A stretch of DNA of 64,000 nt from Glaciecola sp. KUL10. GTDB lineage: Bacteria > Pseudomonadota > Gammaproteobacteria > Enterobacterales > Alteromonadaceae. The notes below the pieces were generated by a model. The model was not told the DNA's origin. It saw only the letters and a list, made by a program, of their open reading frames with translations, and ran no database searches. Below, piece after piece: positions 22,831-32,748 of the stretch; position 1 is the stretch's first letter; the number at the start of each line of letters is the position of its first letter. Position numbers and translations under genes: made by a program. The stretch lies in NCBI RefSeq assembly GCF_003203515.1, contig NZ_BGNG01000005.1, positions 62,001 through 126,000 of the forward strand, written 5' to 3'.

Positions 22831-23409
22831 TTAAGTTTGCACCAATGGCATTATCACTTTATCGATCGCCTCTCTGGCTCTAAATATACGTGATCTAACC
22901 GTACCTACCGGACATTCCATTACGGCCGCAATTTCTTCATAACTTAAGCCCTCTATTTCTCGCAATGTGATGGCTGAGCGCAAATCTTCAGGTAATCCTT
23001 CGATTGTTGCGAACAATTTCTGTTGAAGCTCATCCGATAAAAGTGTCTTTTCCGGAGACGCATTTTCTTTTAATGCGTCGCTTCCTTCGTAATAGTCCGC
23101 TTCACTGGCATCAACATCGCTCGCTGGCGGCTTTCTGCCTTGAGAAGTAAGGTAGTTTTTTGCACTGTTGACAGCAATTCTGTACAACCAGGTATAAAAA
23201 GCGCTCTCGCCTCTAAAGTTTGGTAACGCTCTGTAGGCTTTTATGAACGCTTCTTGCGTCACGTCAGCCACATCACCGCTGTTTTTCACATATCTAGCAA
23301 CAATGTTCATTACTTTATTCTGGTGCCTGAGTACCAATAAATTGAATGCGTTTTTGTTGCCTTTCTGTACTTGTTCGACTAACTCTTGGTCGGTTTTCTG
23401 CTCGCTCAT
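22831..23409 (-). CDS. rpoE: RNA polymerase sigma-E factor
   Basis: RpoE directs the envelope-stress regulon. The ECF layout is complete: region 2 (VARYVKNSGDVADVTQEAFIKAYRAL), with FYTWLYRIAVNSAKNYL, a linker, and region 4 (LREIEGLSYEEIAAVMECPVGTVRSRI). The frame can be extended 9 codons upstream to a GTG. The start chosen is the ATG that gives MSEQKTDQELVEQVQKG, which aligns with the E. coli start and yields 192 residues, one more than E. coli. AGGAG lies upstream of this ATG. A sigma-E-type promoter lies about 50 bases upstream, so autoregulation is likely. Confidence 0.97.
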   Translation of the reverse strand: MSEQKTDQELVEQVQKGNKNAFNLLVLRHQNKVMNIVARYVKNSGDVADVTQEAFIKAYRALPNFRGESAFYTWLYRIAVNSAKNYLTSQGRKPPASDVDASEADYYEGSDALKENASPEKTLLSDELQQKLFATIEGLPEDLRSAITLREIEGLSYEEIAAVMECPVGTVRSRIFRAREAIDKVIMPLVQT

Positions 23410-23459
23410 TCGAGCCACTACTCCTAACGTTTTCACCTATGGCTCATGCAAGTGTATTA

Positions 23460-23486
23460 ATAGACAGACACTTTATGGATAAGTTC
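23460..23486 (-). promoter_or_regulatory. Sigma-E-type promoter for rpoE-rseABC
   Basis: On the minus strand GAACTT (23486-23481) is followed after 16 bases by TCTAT (23464-23460). The sigma-E consensus is GGAACTT, about 16 bases, then TCTRA, so the -35 is near perfect and the -10 has one departure. Position about 50 bases before the rpoE ATG fits the autoregulated P2 promoter known in enterics. The assignment rests on motif and place only. Confidence 0.7.
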
Positions 23487-23591
23487 GTTTTTTATTTAAA
23501 ATAAGATAATAAAAGATCCAATCTTGTATTTTTGCCACTATTGATTAGTATTCACCAACCAACTACCCCTTAATTCCCTAGTTTATCAGAT

Positions 23592-25196
23592 ATGTCCAAC
23601 TCTATAGAACACCGATGTGATGTCTTAATCATCGGAAGTGGCGCAGCCGGTCTTAGTTTAGCACTTAAAATGGCCGAGCACTGCAACGTTATCGTTTTGA
23701 GTAAAAGCGATTTGAATGAAGGCAGTACTCGTTACGCTCAAGGCGGAATTGCCGCTGTCTTTGATGATGAAGATTCGGTGGGCGCTCATGTAAAAGATAC
23801 CTTAACGGCTGGTGCAGGCCTTTGCGACGAAAGTGTGGTTGAGTACACAGCATCCAACGCAAAAACAAGTATGCACTGGTTAATTAATAAAGGTGTACCA
23901 TTTGATCAAGAAGAAAGTAATGACGGCGAAGTGCGATACCATTTAACAAGGGAGGGTGGGCACAGTCATCGCAGGATTCTTCACGCAGCAGATGCAACCG
24001 GAGAGGCCGTGCAGGCTACGCTTTCGGATCAAGTTAAAAATCACCCAAGCATTCACTTGTTTGAACGTTACAATGCAATCGACCTGATAAAAAGTAAGCA
24101 GGTTAAGAATACCTGTGTGGGTGCTTACGTATGGAATCGAACCAAAGAGCGCGTTGAAATAATCCGTTCACGATTTATTGCGCTAGCCACCGGTGGGGCA
24201 AGTAAAGTATATCAATACACTTCAAACCCAGATATCGCCAGTGGTGATGGTATTGCAATGGCTTGGCGCGCCGGCTGTAAGATTGCCAATATGGAATTTA
24301 ATCAATTCCACCCTACATGTTTGTTTCACCCAGATGCTAAAAATTTCCTAATAAGCGAAGCTTTGCGCGGAGAAGGTGCTTTTTTATGTCATGAAGACGG
24401 CACTCGATTCATGCATAAATTTGATGAAAGAGGTGATCTTGCACCACGTGATATTGTAGCAAGAGCCATTGATTTCGAAATGAAACGGTTGGGCGCCGAT
24501 TGCATGTATTTAGATATCAGTCATAAATCGACAGACTTTATAACTAAGCATTTTCCAAATATATATCGTCGTTGTCGGTCACTTGGTATTGATATTACGC
24601 GCCAACCGATTCCGGTTGTACCTGCTGCTCATTATACGTGTGGCGGTGTAGTCACCGATTTTGATGCAAGAACTAATCTAGAAAATGTCTATGCAATAGG
24701 CGAAACCGCCTATACTGGTTTGCACGGTGCAAATAGGATGGCAAGCAACTCTTTGCTAGAGTGTGTGGTTTTCGCGCACGCTGCCGCCAAGCATATGTTA
24801 GCCGGAATAACAGGTAAATGCTTAAACGAACCCATATCGCCATGGGATGAAAGCCGCGTTATAGATTCTGACGAAGAAGTTATAATACAACACAATTGGC
24901 ATGAGTTACGTCTATTCATGTGGGATTATGTTGGGATTGTGCGCACAGACAAACGCCTGGAGCGGGCCCTTCGTCGCATTAATTTACTTAAACAAGAAAT
25001 TGACGAGTATTACAGTAACTTTAAAGTGAAAAATAACTTATTAGAACTTCGTAACCTAGTATGCGTTGCGCACCTCATCGTCATGTGTGCGATGAAACGT
25101 AAAGAGTCTAGGGGGCTTCATTACAATCTTGATTACCCCGAACAACTAGAAAATGCGGAACCAACGATCATTCAAAAAAATATTAGCGCGGAGTGA
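23592..25196 (+). CDS. nadB: L-aspartate oxidase
   Basis: NadB oxidises L-aspartate to iminoaspartate, the first step of NAD synthesis from aspartate. The N-terminal FAD motif is [20 protein letters not shown]. The family blocks [41 protein letters not shown] and [10 protein letters not shown] follow, along with the [15 protein letters not shown] segment. The 534-residue length is typical. It is divergent from rpoE, as in E. coli. The last 14 bases overlap the end of the convergent MaoC-like gene, inside a shared hairpin. nadE lies 3.7 kb further on, but not in the same operon. Confidence 0.98.
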   Translation: MSNSIEHRCDVLIIGSGAAGLSLALKMAEHCNVIVLSKSDLNEGSTRYAQGGIAAVFDDEDSVGAHVKDTLTAGAGLCDESVVEYTASNAKTSMHWLINKGVPFDQEESNDGEVRYHLTREGGHSHRRILHAADATGEAVQATLSDQVKNHPSIHLFERYNAIDLIKSKQVKNTCVGAYVWNRTKERVEIIRSRFIALATGGASKVYQYTSNPDIASGDGIAMAWRAGCKIANMEFNQFHPTCLFHPDAKNFLISEALRGEGAFLCHEDGTRFMHKFDERGDLAPRDIVARAIDFEMKRLGADCMYLDISHKSTDFITKHFPNIYRRCRSLGIDITRQPIPVVPAAHYTCGGVVTDFDARTNLENVYAIGETAYTGLHGANRMASNSLLECVVFAHAAAKHMLAGITGKCLNEPISPWDESRVIDSDEEVIIQHNWHELRLFMWDYVGIVRTDKRLERALRRINLLKQEIDEYYSNFKVKNNLLELRNLVCVAHLIVMCAMKRKESRGLHYNLDYPEQLENAEPTIIQKNISAE

Positions 25197-25207
25197 TTTC
25201 TCCGCGC
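25174..25207 (-). terminator. Intrinsic terminator embedded in the nadB / MaoC-gene overlap
   Basis: An 8-bp GC-rich stem (GCGCGGAG at 25186-25193 with CTCCGCGC at 25200-25207, 6-nt loop) is followed on the minus strand by a T-rich tract (complement of the A run at 25174-25180). It fits a terminator for the MaoC-like gene. The stem lies inside the coding sequence of that gene, and its left arm and loop hold the last codons and stop of nadB. On the plus strand no T tract follows. Confidence 0.7.
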
Positions 25208-26109
25208 AAAAAGTCCCTTGTTTTACCACTTTTGAAACTCGCCAACCGAAAACTAAAACACCGACTATCTTCGTATTGGGCATTGTTTACACTATTCGCC
25301 ACCAGCGTATTTTTACTGGGTAAATAAATTGGTTGCATAAATTCTGTGTAGATATTGAACCTGCCCAGAACATGATGCCTCAGCATTGGAATGCGTTTTA
25401 ACAAGTGCGACACCGAAAGCGCTTTAGAATACATGCCATGTGCGATAGCTTTTTTAAAGCCTAACAAGTTAGCAGTAGCAGCAAATAAGTGAATAGGATT
25501 ATAGTCTTTTGACACCGACGCGTATTGGCGTCCCACGTTCGCAGGAAACTCAAATGGTTGATAGAGTAGCTTATAATTAGGTTCGAGGGACAAATCAGCA
25601 TTAGCAAGTTTGGTTTTAGTAGCGTTGTAATCAAGTGCATTATCACAATAATCATTCGTGCTGTGCTTTGTGCGAGCAAGATAACTGCTCGTAGATTCGA
25701 TCATTAACTTCTCATTTTCGTAGGCCCTGGTTATAACCTCAAAGACCCAGCCTTTTTTATGCCACATCAATCGTCCAAAGCTCGTTTCAAGTGTTAGCTT
25801 TGATTGTTGTTCACACAAGGCAATAACCTCAATATGGTTGCTTATATGAACCAAGCCTAATGGTTTGAAGGGAAAAGGTTGCTGACTCATCATACTAAGC
25901 TGCATAGGAAGGCTAAGCACTTGTATATAATTTGGATGAATGACCGAGGCTATTCCAGATTGCCATTGACACAATCGATTGTAACGCTCGCAGTGCTGAG
26001 CATTGATTTTGATAAATTGGCGCGTTTCCATTTTTGGTAGCGTTAGGGCCCCCGAGTCATTAGGTAAATCCGGCCGATACAACGCGCTTTTCGCCAACAG
26101 TGACAACAT
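25183..26109 (-). CDS. MaoC-like hot-dog domain protein (enoyl-CoA hydratase type)
   Basis: The 308-residue protein has a clear MaoC dehydratase signature in its C-terminal half: [20 protein letters not shown] followed by [17 protein letters not shown]. The Asp and His of DYNPIH are the catalytic pair of (R)-specific enoyl-CoA hydratases. The N-terminal half looks like a diverged hot-dog repeat without the motif, so this is probably a two-domain enzyme. A role in acyl-CoA or polyketide-type thioester metabolism is likely; the substrate is unknown. It converges on nadB with a 14-bp overlap and lies 33 bp downstream of ygfX on the same strand. Confidence 0.88.
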   Translation of the reverse strand: MLSLLAKSALYRPDLPNDSGALTLPKMETRQFIKINAQHCERYNRLCQWQSGIASVIHPNYIQVLSLPMQLSMMSQQPFPFKPLGLVHISNHIEVIALCEQQSKLTLETSFGRLMWHKKGWVFEVITRAYENEKLMIESTSSYLARTKHSTNDYCDNALDYNATKTKLANADLSLEPNYKLLYQPFEFPANVGRQYASVSKDYNPIHLFAATANLLGFKKAIAHGMYSKALSVSHLLKRIPMLRHHVLGRFNIYTEFMQPIYLPSKNTLVANSVNNAQYEDSRCFSFRLASFKSGKTRDFLRGEITPR

Positions 26110-26142
26110 TCACTTTAATCCTTTTGAGAGTAACTGATTAAA

Positions 26143-26565
26143 CTATAATTGAATTTTCAGAATTTGGCGACAGAGGCGCCTATAGTTCGGTGGGGAACAT
26201 TGCCAAGGATAGATAATTAACCACCTAGCCCCTTTTTCAGAAGATGAATGTAAGTCATACGTGAAATTTGCAAAGATAAAGAAGGGTGTAACTCGTGACT
26301 TTTCTGTAAGTTCAGAAGTATTTACCAAGGTCAAATGCTTATCTAACTCGACTTGAAATAAGCTAATTGCTTTCCAAAGGCTCCCACAACAAATTAAAGC
26401 ACTCGCTAACCACTGTAGTGCTATTTGATATTCAATGATATGCGCCTTAATAGACCAAGTAACACCTAGGGGAAGCGCCAAATAAACTAACCAAAAATGA
26501 GGTGTAAAAAATAAGAAGTTAAAAACATAGATATCAAAGGTCACTTCTTTTGAGCGCTTTTTCAA
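26143..26565 (-). CDS. ygfX: YgfX (CptA) family membrane protein
   Basis: The 140-residue protein has two membrane segments near the N-terminus (about 10-35 and 45-65) and a soluble C-terminal part. It lies 18 bp downstream of sdhE, the same arrangement as ygfX in E. coli. Sequence match to YgfX is weak by eye, so the name rests largely on position and topology. E. coli YgfX was described as a toxin (CptA) that acts on cytoskeletal proteins; whether that applies here is open. Confidence 0.7.
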   Translation of the reverse strand: MKKRSKEVTFDIYVFNFLFFTPHFWLVYLALPLGVTWSIKAHIIEYQIALQWLASALICCGSLWKAISLFQVELDKHLTLVNTSELTEKSRVTPFFIFANFTYDLHSSSEKGARWLIIYPWQCSPPNYRRLCRQILKIQL

Positions 26566-26583
26566 GTTTCAGCCCAATTACAC

Positions 26584-26835
26584 TTAGACTTTTACTCTAT
26601 TGAGTACCATTTTTATCATATCAGATAGCTCAGGATCTTTGCATTTTTGGTGTCCCATAAACCATGCAAACAAGTCAGGGTCATCACACGTTAACAAGCG
26701 TTCAAAAACAAGCTTTTGATGATCTTCTAAATCATCGAATGCCTGTTCTACAAACGGTAAAAAAAGAACGTCTAATTCTAACATACCTCGTCGACATGCC
26801 CATTTCAGTCTCGCTAATCGCTTTGCAGTAAACAT
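26584..26835 (-). CDS. sdhE: FAD assembly factor SdhE
   Basis: SdhE promotes covalent attachment of FAD to succinate dehydrogenase and fumarate reductase. The 83-residue protein has the conserved RLKWACRRGMLELDVLF segment, which includes the functional RGxxE motif (RRGMLE), and the later DDPDLFAWFMGH segment. Length is standard. It is divergent from ygfZ and followed by ygfX, the conserved neighbourhood. Confidence 0.95.
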   Translation of the reverse strand: MFTAKRLARLKWACRRGMLELDVLFLPFVEQAFDDLEDHQKLVFERLLTCDDPDLFAWFMGHQKCKDPELSDMIKMVLNRVKV

Positions 26836-27032
26836 CCATCGTCTCTCTTAAAAATGAGCTTAAATAATAACATAAGTTGTGCTGATACAATACTGTACAA
26901 AGATATCAAGTCGATAAACTCAAGTGTCTGCTTTTGAGTTCATATTATTTGCGGTTATTTATGCGTACATGCTTGCTTTTACTGCGTTTGGACATACTTT
27001 TATGAAGACAAGAAAGAAATTTTGGATGAAGT

Positions 27033-28022
27033 ATGACTGTAAACACTGTTAATTTTGTAGCGGAACTCAATCATTATGGCGTAATATCTTTGAGTGGCGA
27101 GCAAGCCCAAGAATACCTTCAAGGTCAAGTCACTATTGACGTGGGAAGGTTGTCTGAAAATAAATCGAGGTATGGATGTCATTGTGATTTTAAGGGTAAA
27201 ACATGGAATGCATTTTTAGCCCTACAAGACAATGATGGTTATCAGCTTATCAGCGATAAAAGTTGTATACCTCAGTCACTCGCCGAATTGAAAAAGTACG
27301 GTGTATTCTCGAAAGTTGACATTGTAGACGAAAGCGAAAAACTCAACATAGTAGGTGTTGTGGGTGCAGATGCTATAGAAAGCTTACAGTCGATATTTAC
27401 TAAGTTACCCCAACAAAACTTAGCGGTTTTAAAAAGTGACTTTGGCAATGTAATTTGTATTGACGTTGACTTATCTGCATATTTGTTAGTACTAACTAGT
27501 GACGGTAAAGCAAAGCTGGATGCAAATTTACCTATTGGCATGTTAAAAGATCAAGCATATTGGGAAGCTGTGTGCATACAATTGGGCATACCGGTGGTCA
27601 GAGAAGCAACCGTGAATGAATTTGTACCGCAGATGATGAACATGCAGGCTATCGAAGCGATCGACTTTGATAAAGGTTGCTATATGGGCCAAGAGGTCGT
27701 AGCAAGAACAAAGTTTTTGGGGCGCAATAAACGAGCTTCTTTTATTCTAAAGAGTGAAGAGGTGTTAGCTGACTCATCAATCGCAGCTGGAAAAGCATTG
27801 GAAAAACAAGCAGGTGAAAACTGGCGTTCTGGAGGCACAATTTTGAGAGGAGCCAGTTTGCATCAAACATCTCAAGCTGATAGCAACGGCACTTGGCTTC
27901 TGGCTGTACTGGCAAATGACACACAAGTAGGTGATGTGTTAAGATTAAAAGAGCTACCCGAACATCAATTTACTGTTCAAAGCCTTCCCTACGAGATAAA
28001 AGAACAAACATCAAAGCAATAG
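27033..28022 (+). CDS. ygfZ: Folate-binding protein YgfZ
   Basis: YgfZ is a tetrahydrofolate-dependent protein needed for activity of some iron-sulfur enzymes. The signature KGCYMGQEVVART is present, with its conserved Cys in the KGCYxGQE box. The N-terminal GcvT-like part (LSGEQAQEYLQGQVTID, then CDFKGKTWNAFLAL) and C-terminal beta-barrel are complete in 329 residues. Divergent from sdhE, and 8 bp upstream of slyD, so the two may be cotranscribed. Confidence 0.96.
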   Translation: MTVNTVNFVAELNHYGVISLSGEQAQEYLQGQVTIDVGRLSENKSRYGCHCDFKGKTWNAFLALQDNDGYQLISDKSCIPQSLAELKKYGVFSKVDIVDESEKLNIVGVVGADAIESLQSIFTKLPQQNLAVLKSDFGNVICIDVDLSAYLLVLTSDGKAKLDANLPIGMLKDQAYWEAVCIQLGIPVVREATVNEFVPQMMNMQAIEAIDFDKGCYMGQEVVARTKFLGRNKRASFILKSEEVLADSSIAAGKALEKQAGENWRSGGTILRGASLHQTSQADSNGTWLLAVLANDTQVGDVLRLKELPEHQFTVQSLPYEIKEQTSKQ

Positions 28023-28030
28023 GATCAGAT

Positions 28031-28516
28031 ATGCAAATTCAAGACAATCACGTTGTCACCCTTCACTACACTGTTAAAACATCAGATGGAGACGTGATTG
28101 ACTCTTCAACAGAAAGTGAGCCTTTAGCCTTTATTCAAGGTAGCCACTATATGATTCAGGGGCTAGAGGATGCGCTGTATAACAAAGTAAAGGGTGATAA
28201 GTTTGAAGTCAGTGTCGAGCCCGAGAAAGCTTATGGTCATAGACAAGACGCACTGGTGCAACAGGTACCTGCTCAAATGTTCGAAGGCATGGATGTTGAA
28301 GTGGGCATGAGTTTTAGAGCGACGACTGACGATGGCGAACAATCGGTCATTATCATTGATAAAACAGATGAGGTTGTTACCGTCGATGGCAATCATCCTT
28401 TATCGGGTATTGCACTCAACTTTGACGTTGAAATTTTGGACGTTCGAGAAGCATCAACTGAAGAAATTGCACATGGTCATGTGCATGCAGAGGGTGGCTG
28501 CGGTCACAGCCACTAA
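28031..28516 (+). CDS. slyD: FKBP-type peptidyl-prolyl isomerase SlyD
   Basis: SlyD is a cytoplasmic prolyl isomerase and chaperone that binds metal through a C-terminal His/Cys tail and supplies nickel to hydrogenases in enterics. Visible features are the FKBP start (NHVVTLHYTVKTSDGDVIDSS), the IF chaperone insert, the NHPLSGIALNFDVEILDV strand, and a short metal-binding tail HGHVHAEGGCGHSH. The tail is much shorter than in E. coli. A second member, fkpB, is in the window and lacks such a tail. Confidence 0.95.
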   Translation: MQIQDNHVVTLHYTVKTSDGDVIDSSTESEPLAFIQGSHYMIQGLEDALYNKVKGDKFEVSVEPEKAYGHRQDALVQQVPAQMFEGMDVEVGMSFRATTDDGEQSVIIIDKTDEVVTVDGNHPLSGIALNFDVEILDVREASTEEIAHGHVHAEGGCGHSH

Positions 28517-28525
28517 AAATTGATA

Positions 28526-29719
<1,194 letters not shown>

Positions 29720-29960
29720 TATTCTTCCTCAATACGTTAATTGCAGTATTCTCTTTATTTATTTCTATCATTTGCACGCTAGCTGCTAATAATCCGGCTT
29801 ACGCTCAAGGTATCAAGACAACTAACCTTTGCCCTTTGTACATACGCAATGAAGCACATAATTCGCATATAATTTAGGTTGGCAATTAAGACTTTCAATC
29901 AGCTGTGGATGCACAGCAAGTTAGTTAATCTAAGAGTATCATAGCGAGCATAAAGGGCAA

Positions 29961-30515
29961 ATGAGACGAAGCATAAGCAAGCAAAAAGGTGTCACTCTAT
30001 TGGAAATGATGATTACCGTAGCTATCCTAGCTATCGTGCTGACAGTGGTTGCACCGAATGTGCAGGGAATTTTGATCAAAAATAGAGCGGTGGCAACAAT
30101 GAACGAGCTGAGCACGGTGATTCAATATGCCCGCAATAGTGCGATTGATGAGCAAGCCAATGCCGTTTTTTGCCCTTCTTCCGACTTTACAAGCTGTTCT
30201 ACGAATTGGCGACATCCAAAAATGGTATTTATTGACCAAAATAATGATGGAGAACGCGATGCTAACGAGGTGTTATTAGTCGCAACGGAAAGTTTGAACA
30301 GTACCATGACATTTACCAGCACAAGTGACGTTATTAGCTTTGAAGATTCGGGTGCGTCTAGTGCTCAAACGATCATCAAGCTATGCCATACATCTAACAA
30401 TGCGCAATATGCGCGGCAAATTGAAATAAGTCTACAAGGCCGCGTTCGTTTGAGCCAAGACACAGATAAAAATGGTGTACATGAGGATACTGATGGTAAC
30501 CCCTTAAGTTGTTAA
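29961..30515 (+). CDS. FimT/GspH-type minor pseudopilin
   Basis: The 184-residue protein has a short basic leader (RRSISKQKG) and a type IV prepilin site: cleavage after Gly, with Glu at position +5 in VTLLEMMITVAILAIVLTVVAP. The rest resembles FimT/FimU, including MNELSTVIQYARNSAI and the Cys-rich SSDFTSCSTNWRHP. Minor pilins of this kind prime type IV pilus assembly. In Pseudomonas, fimT and fimU begin the pilVWXY1E cluster. Here the gene is on the opposite strand and separated from that cluster by a DUF3943 gene. An acidic DQNNDGERDAN loop could bind calcium. Confidence 0.9.
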   Translation: MRRSISKQKGVTLLEMMITVAILAIVLTVVAPNVQGILIKNRAVATMNELSTVIQYARNSAIDEQANAVFCPSSDFTSCSTNWRHPKMVFIDQNNDGERDANEVLLVATESLNSTMTFTSTSDVISFEDSGASSAQTIIKLCHTSNNAQYARQIEISLQGRVRLSQDTDKNGVHEDTDGNPLSC

Positions 30516-30601
30516 ATTAACTATCTATGCAGATGTAAGCTACTGTATACTCGTGTTTTAAATTTTTTGTTTGTCTAGAAAATTACACAGAGAGTGTCAA
30601 A

Positions 30602-32245
30602 ATGGATTTGCGTGATTTCAAGGTTTGTTTACTAGCCTGTTTTTCGATGTTTGTTTTCTCTCGCGTTGCAATTGCTCAAGATCAAACTTTCCAAACATCT
30701 GCCCCCGTTCACAGCCCGTCCACATTGTTTCTAATAGAGCTAGAAGAAAATACTAATACAGATAAACGTGCGACGACGAAAAATTGGAATGCTGCCATGT
30801 ATGAACTAGGCAGTATTTTGTTTTTAGGTAAAGCAGCATACCTTGCCGGCGGCGACACAATTACCCGTGATTTTGATTATGAACTAGAAGGCAACGAACT
30901 TGAGTACTTTCACGATCGACTTTTTACAAAAGAATACTTAAAACTCGACGACAATACTAAAGGAATGAATTGGGGGCATGCGTACGCAGGCATGATTTAT
31001 CACCAAGCATTTCGCAACCATAACTTCTCTTTTTATGAGTCAACGCTTGCAACAATAGCCACATCAACAGCATGGGAAGTACTTTTTGAATACAAGGAAG
31101 TTGTGAGTATAAACGACCAGGTTTTCACGCCGTATGGTGGCATTGTATTAGGAGAGAGCTTTTTTCAAATCAGCGAGTTACTTGAAACAAAAGAAGGTTG
31201 GATACCCTCTGCATTCGGCATTTTATTCAATCCAGCAAAGAGTATCCGCTCGTGGATGGGCTACCAACAAGCACCAAGATTCTCTCGTTCAAATACAGTA
31301 GATGTGTTTGATGTTTATGCAGGTTATACAAATAGTCATCATGCAAATCGAGCGCGCAACAGCCAAATATTAACGCTTGGAATTACGACGAGTGTAGATA
31401 GTCGAAAGGGCAACTATGACAGTTTTAAATATACGCCCACGTTAGTAGAAGTCGTGTCTGAGTTCGGTTTTTCGAGCGAAGGTTTTGAAGACTTCCGCTT
31501 ACATAGCCAAGTTTTACTAGGAGGCTACTACTATCAATCTTCAGATTTCGATAACCCTCGTTTTTCCAAGCCATCGAAAACCGAAAAAGCTAGCGCAGCC
31601 AATATTCGTCATTCTGCATGGGAAAAACAAGTTTTCCTTGGGCCATCAATGGGCATTGAATACAACAGCATGGGGGCAGATAGAGATACCCAAGACTTTT
31701 ACGCGACTGCTAATTTAATAGGGCTAGACGGAGGCCTCGCTTTGAGAAAGATAAATGTCGATCACAAAGCAATCGAGTTGCGCTTTCGCGCCAATGCATT
31801 TGTAGATTTTGCTATGGTAAAACCATTTGCAGACAATGCCATTGAAAATGTACGAGATTTTTATTGGAATACAAAGTCCTCGTTATGGGAGAACGCTTAT
31901 GCCTACGCATTGGGACACACCGCTTTCGCATCTTTTGAGCTCAATTATCAACAGTGGGCACTGGGCTTACATGCCAAAATGCACCGTTGGGACTCTATAG
32001 ATAATAAAAAAATTGAGCGTTTCAGAGACTGGAACCCTAACGTCAAGGATTTAGATTTAAAAGATAAACGAGATATTCTCAAATTGATGATTAGTTACGC
32101 ACCTTCTAGCGCTTGGAAAATTAGCATAAACTTTGAAAAGATTCATCGGAGTGGGAAAATGATTGGTATCGATCAACCTGATTTCTTTGCTCAGGCCAGC
32201 GATACCGAAACACGCACATCGGTGATTGCTTCGTATCGCTACTGA
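30602..32245 (+). CDS. DUF3943-family outer-membrane or periplasmic protein
   Basis: A 547-residue protein with an N-terminal signal peptide (hydrophobic stretch about 8-24, ending VAIAQ). Residues about 45-200 resemble DUF3943: NWNAAMYELGSILFLGKAAY, then GMNWGHAYAGMIYHQAFRNH and FTPYGGIVLGESFFQISELL. The remainder is rich in alternating aromatic and polar residues and ends DTETRTSVIASYRY, an aromatic terminus typical of outer-membrane beta-barrels. Function is unknown. It starts 86 bp after the fimT-like gene on the same strand and converges on pilE, so a link to pili is suggested only by position. Confidence 0.85.
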   Translation: MDLRDFKVCLLACFSMFVFSRVAIAQDQTFQTSAPVHSPSTLFLIELEENTNTDKRATTKNWNAAMYELGSILFLGKAAYLAGGDTITRDFDYELEGNELEYFHDRLFTKEYLKLDDNTKGMNWGHAYAGMIYHQAFRNHNFSFYESTLATIATSTAWEVLFEYKEVVSINDQVFTPYGGIVLGESFFQISELLETKEGWIPSAFGILFNPAKSIRSWMGYQQAPRFSRSNTVDVFDVYAGYTNSHHANRARNSQILTLGITTSVDSRKGNYDSFKYTPTLVEVVSEFGFSSEGFEDFRLHSQVLLGGYYYQSSDFDNPRFSKPSKTEKASAANIRHSAWEKQVFLGPSMGIEYNSMGADRDTQDFYATANLIGLDGGLALRKINVDHKAIELRFRANAFVDFAMVKPFADNAIENVRDFYWNTKSSLWENAYAYALGHTAFASFELNYQQWALGLHAKMHRWDSIDNKKIERFRDWNPNVKDLDLKDKRDILKLMISYAPSSAWKISINFEKIHRSGKMIGIDQPDFFAQASDTETRTSVIASYRY

Positions 32246-32280
32246 ATGTTTAAGACGTGTTTCAACAGGTAGTCCTATCG

Positions 32281-32748
32281 TTAGCAAGACCAACAATATT
32301 CATCGATACCTAACGTTCCGTCATTGCTCTTATCCCAAGCTTTTCGACCATCGCTGAACATAAATAAAGCACCTGTACCCTCTGTACTACTTCCACTCAC
32401 TGGCGTTGCCTTAATTACATAACTCAACCCATTCGCCGCAACCGAGTCGATGCTAAGGTCGTATTTTTTATTAGCTACACTCTCGGTAGCAGGAGAGTAT
32501 GCTGCGTATATGGCAGGAGTTCCCGTATTTGCGCCACTGGCGGCTGCACCGTTGTATGTAAAGTTAGAGACATTATGTCTTTCAAGAGCCGTCGCTAAAC
32601 TCATCAAGTCACCTTGAGCAGTGCTTCTGGCTGTGTTATTAATCATGGATTGATAGCTTGGGTACGCGATGGAAGCAATAATGCCGACGATACCCACTAC
32701 AATCATTAGCTCAACGAGCGTGAAGCCATTTTGGTTTGATTTATTCAT
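32281..32748 (-). CDS. pilE: Type IV pilin PilE
   Basis: The 155-residue prepilin has leader MNKSNQNG, cleavage after Gly, and mature start FTLVELMIVVGIVGIIASIAYP with Glu5. The C-terminal region ends with two Cys (EYCWSC). PilE-type minor pilins are part of the primer complex with PilVWX and PilY1. The start overlaps the pilY1 stop by one base (TAATG), which indicates translational coupling and places it last in the operon. Confidence 0.94.
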   Translation of the reverse strand: MNKSNQNGFTLVELMIVVGIVGIIASIAYPSYQSMINNTARSTAQGDLMSLATALERHNVSNFTYNGAAASGANTGTPAIYAAYSPATESVANKKYDLSIDSVAANGLSYVIKATPVSGSSTEGTGALFMFSDGRKAWDKSNDGTLGIDEYCWSC

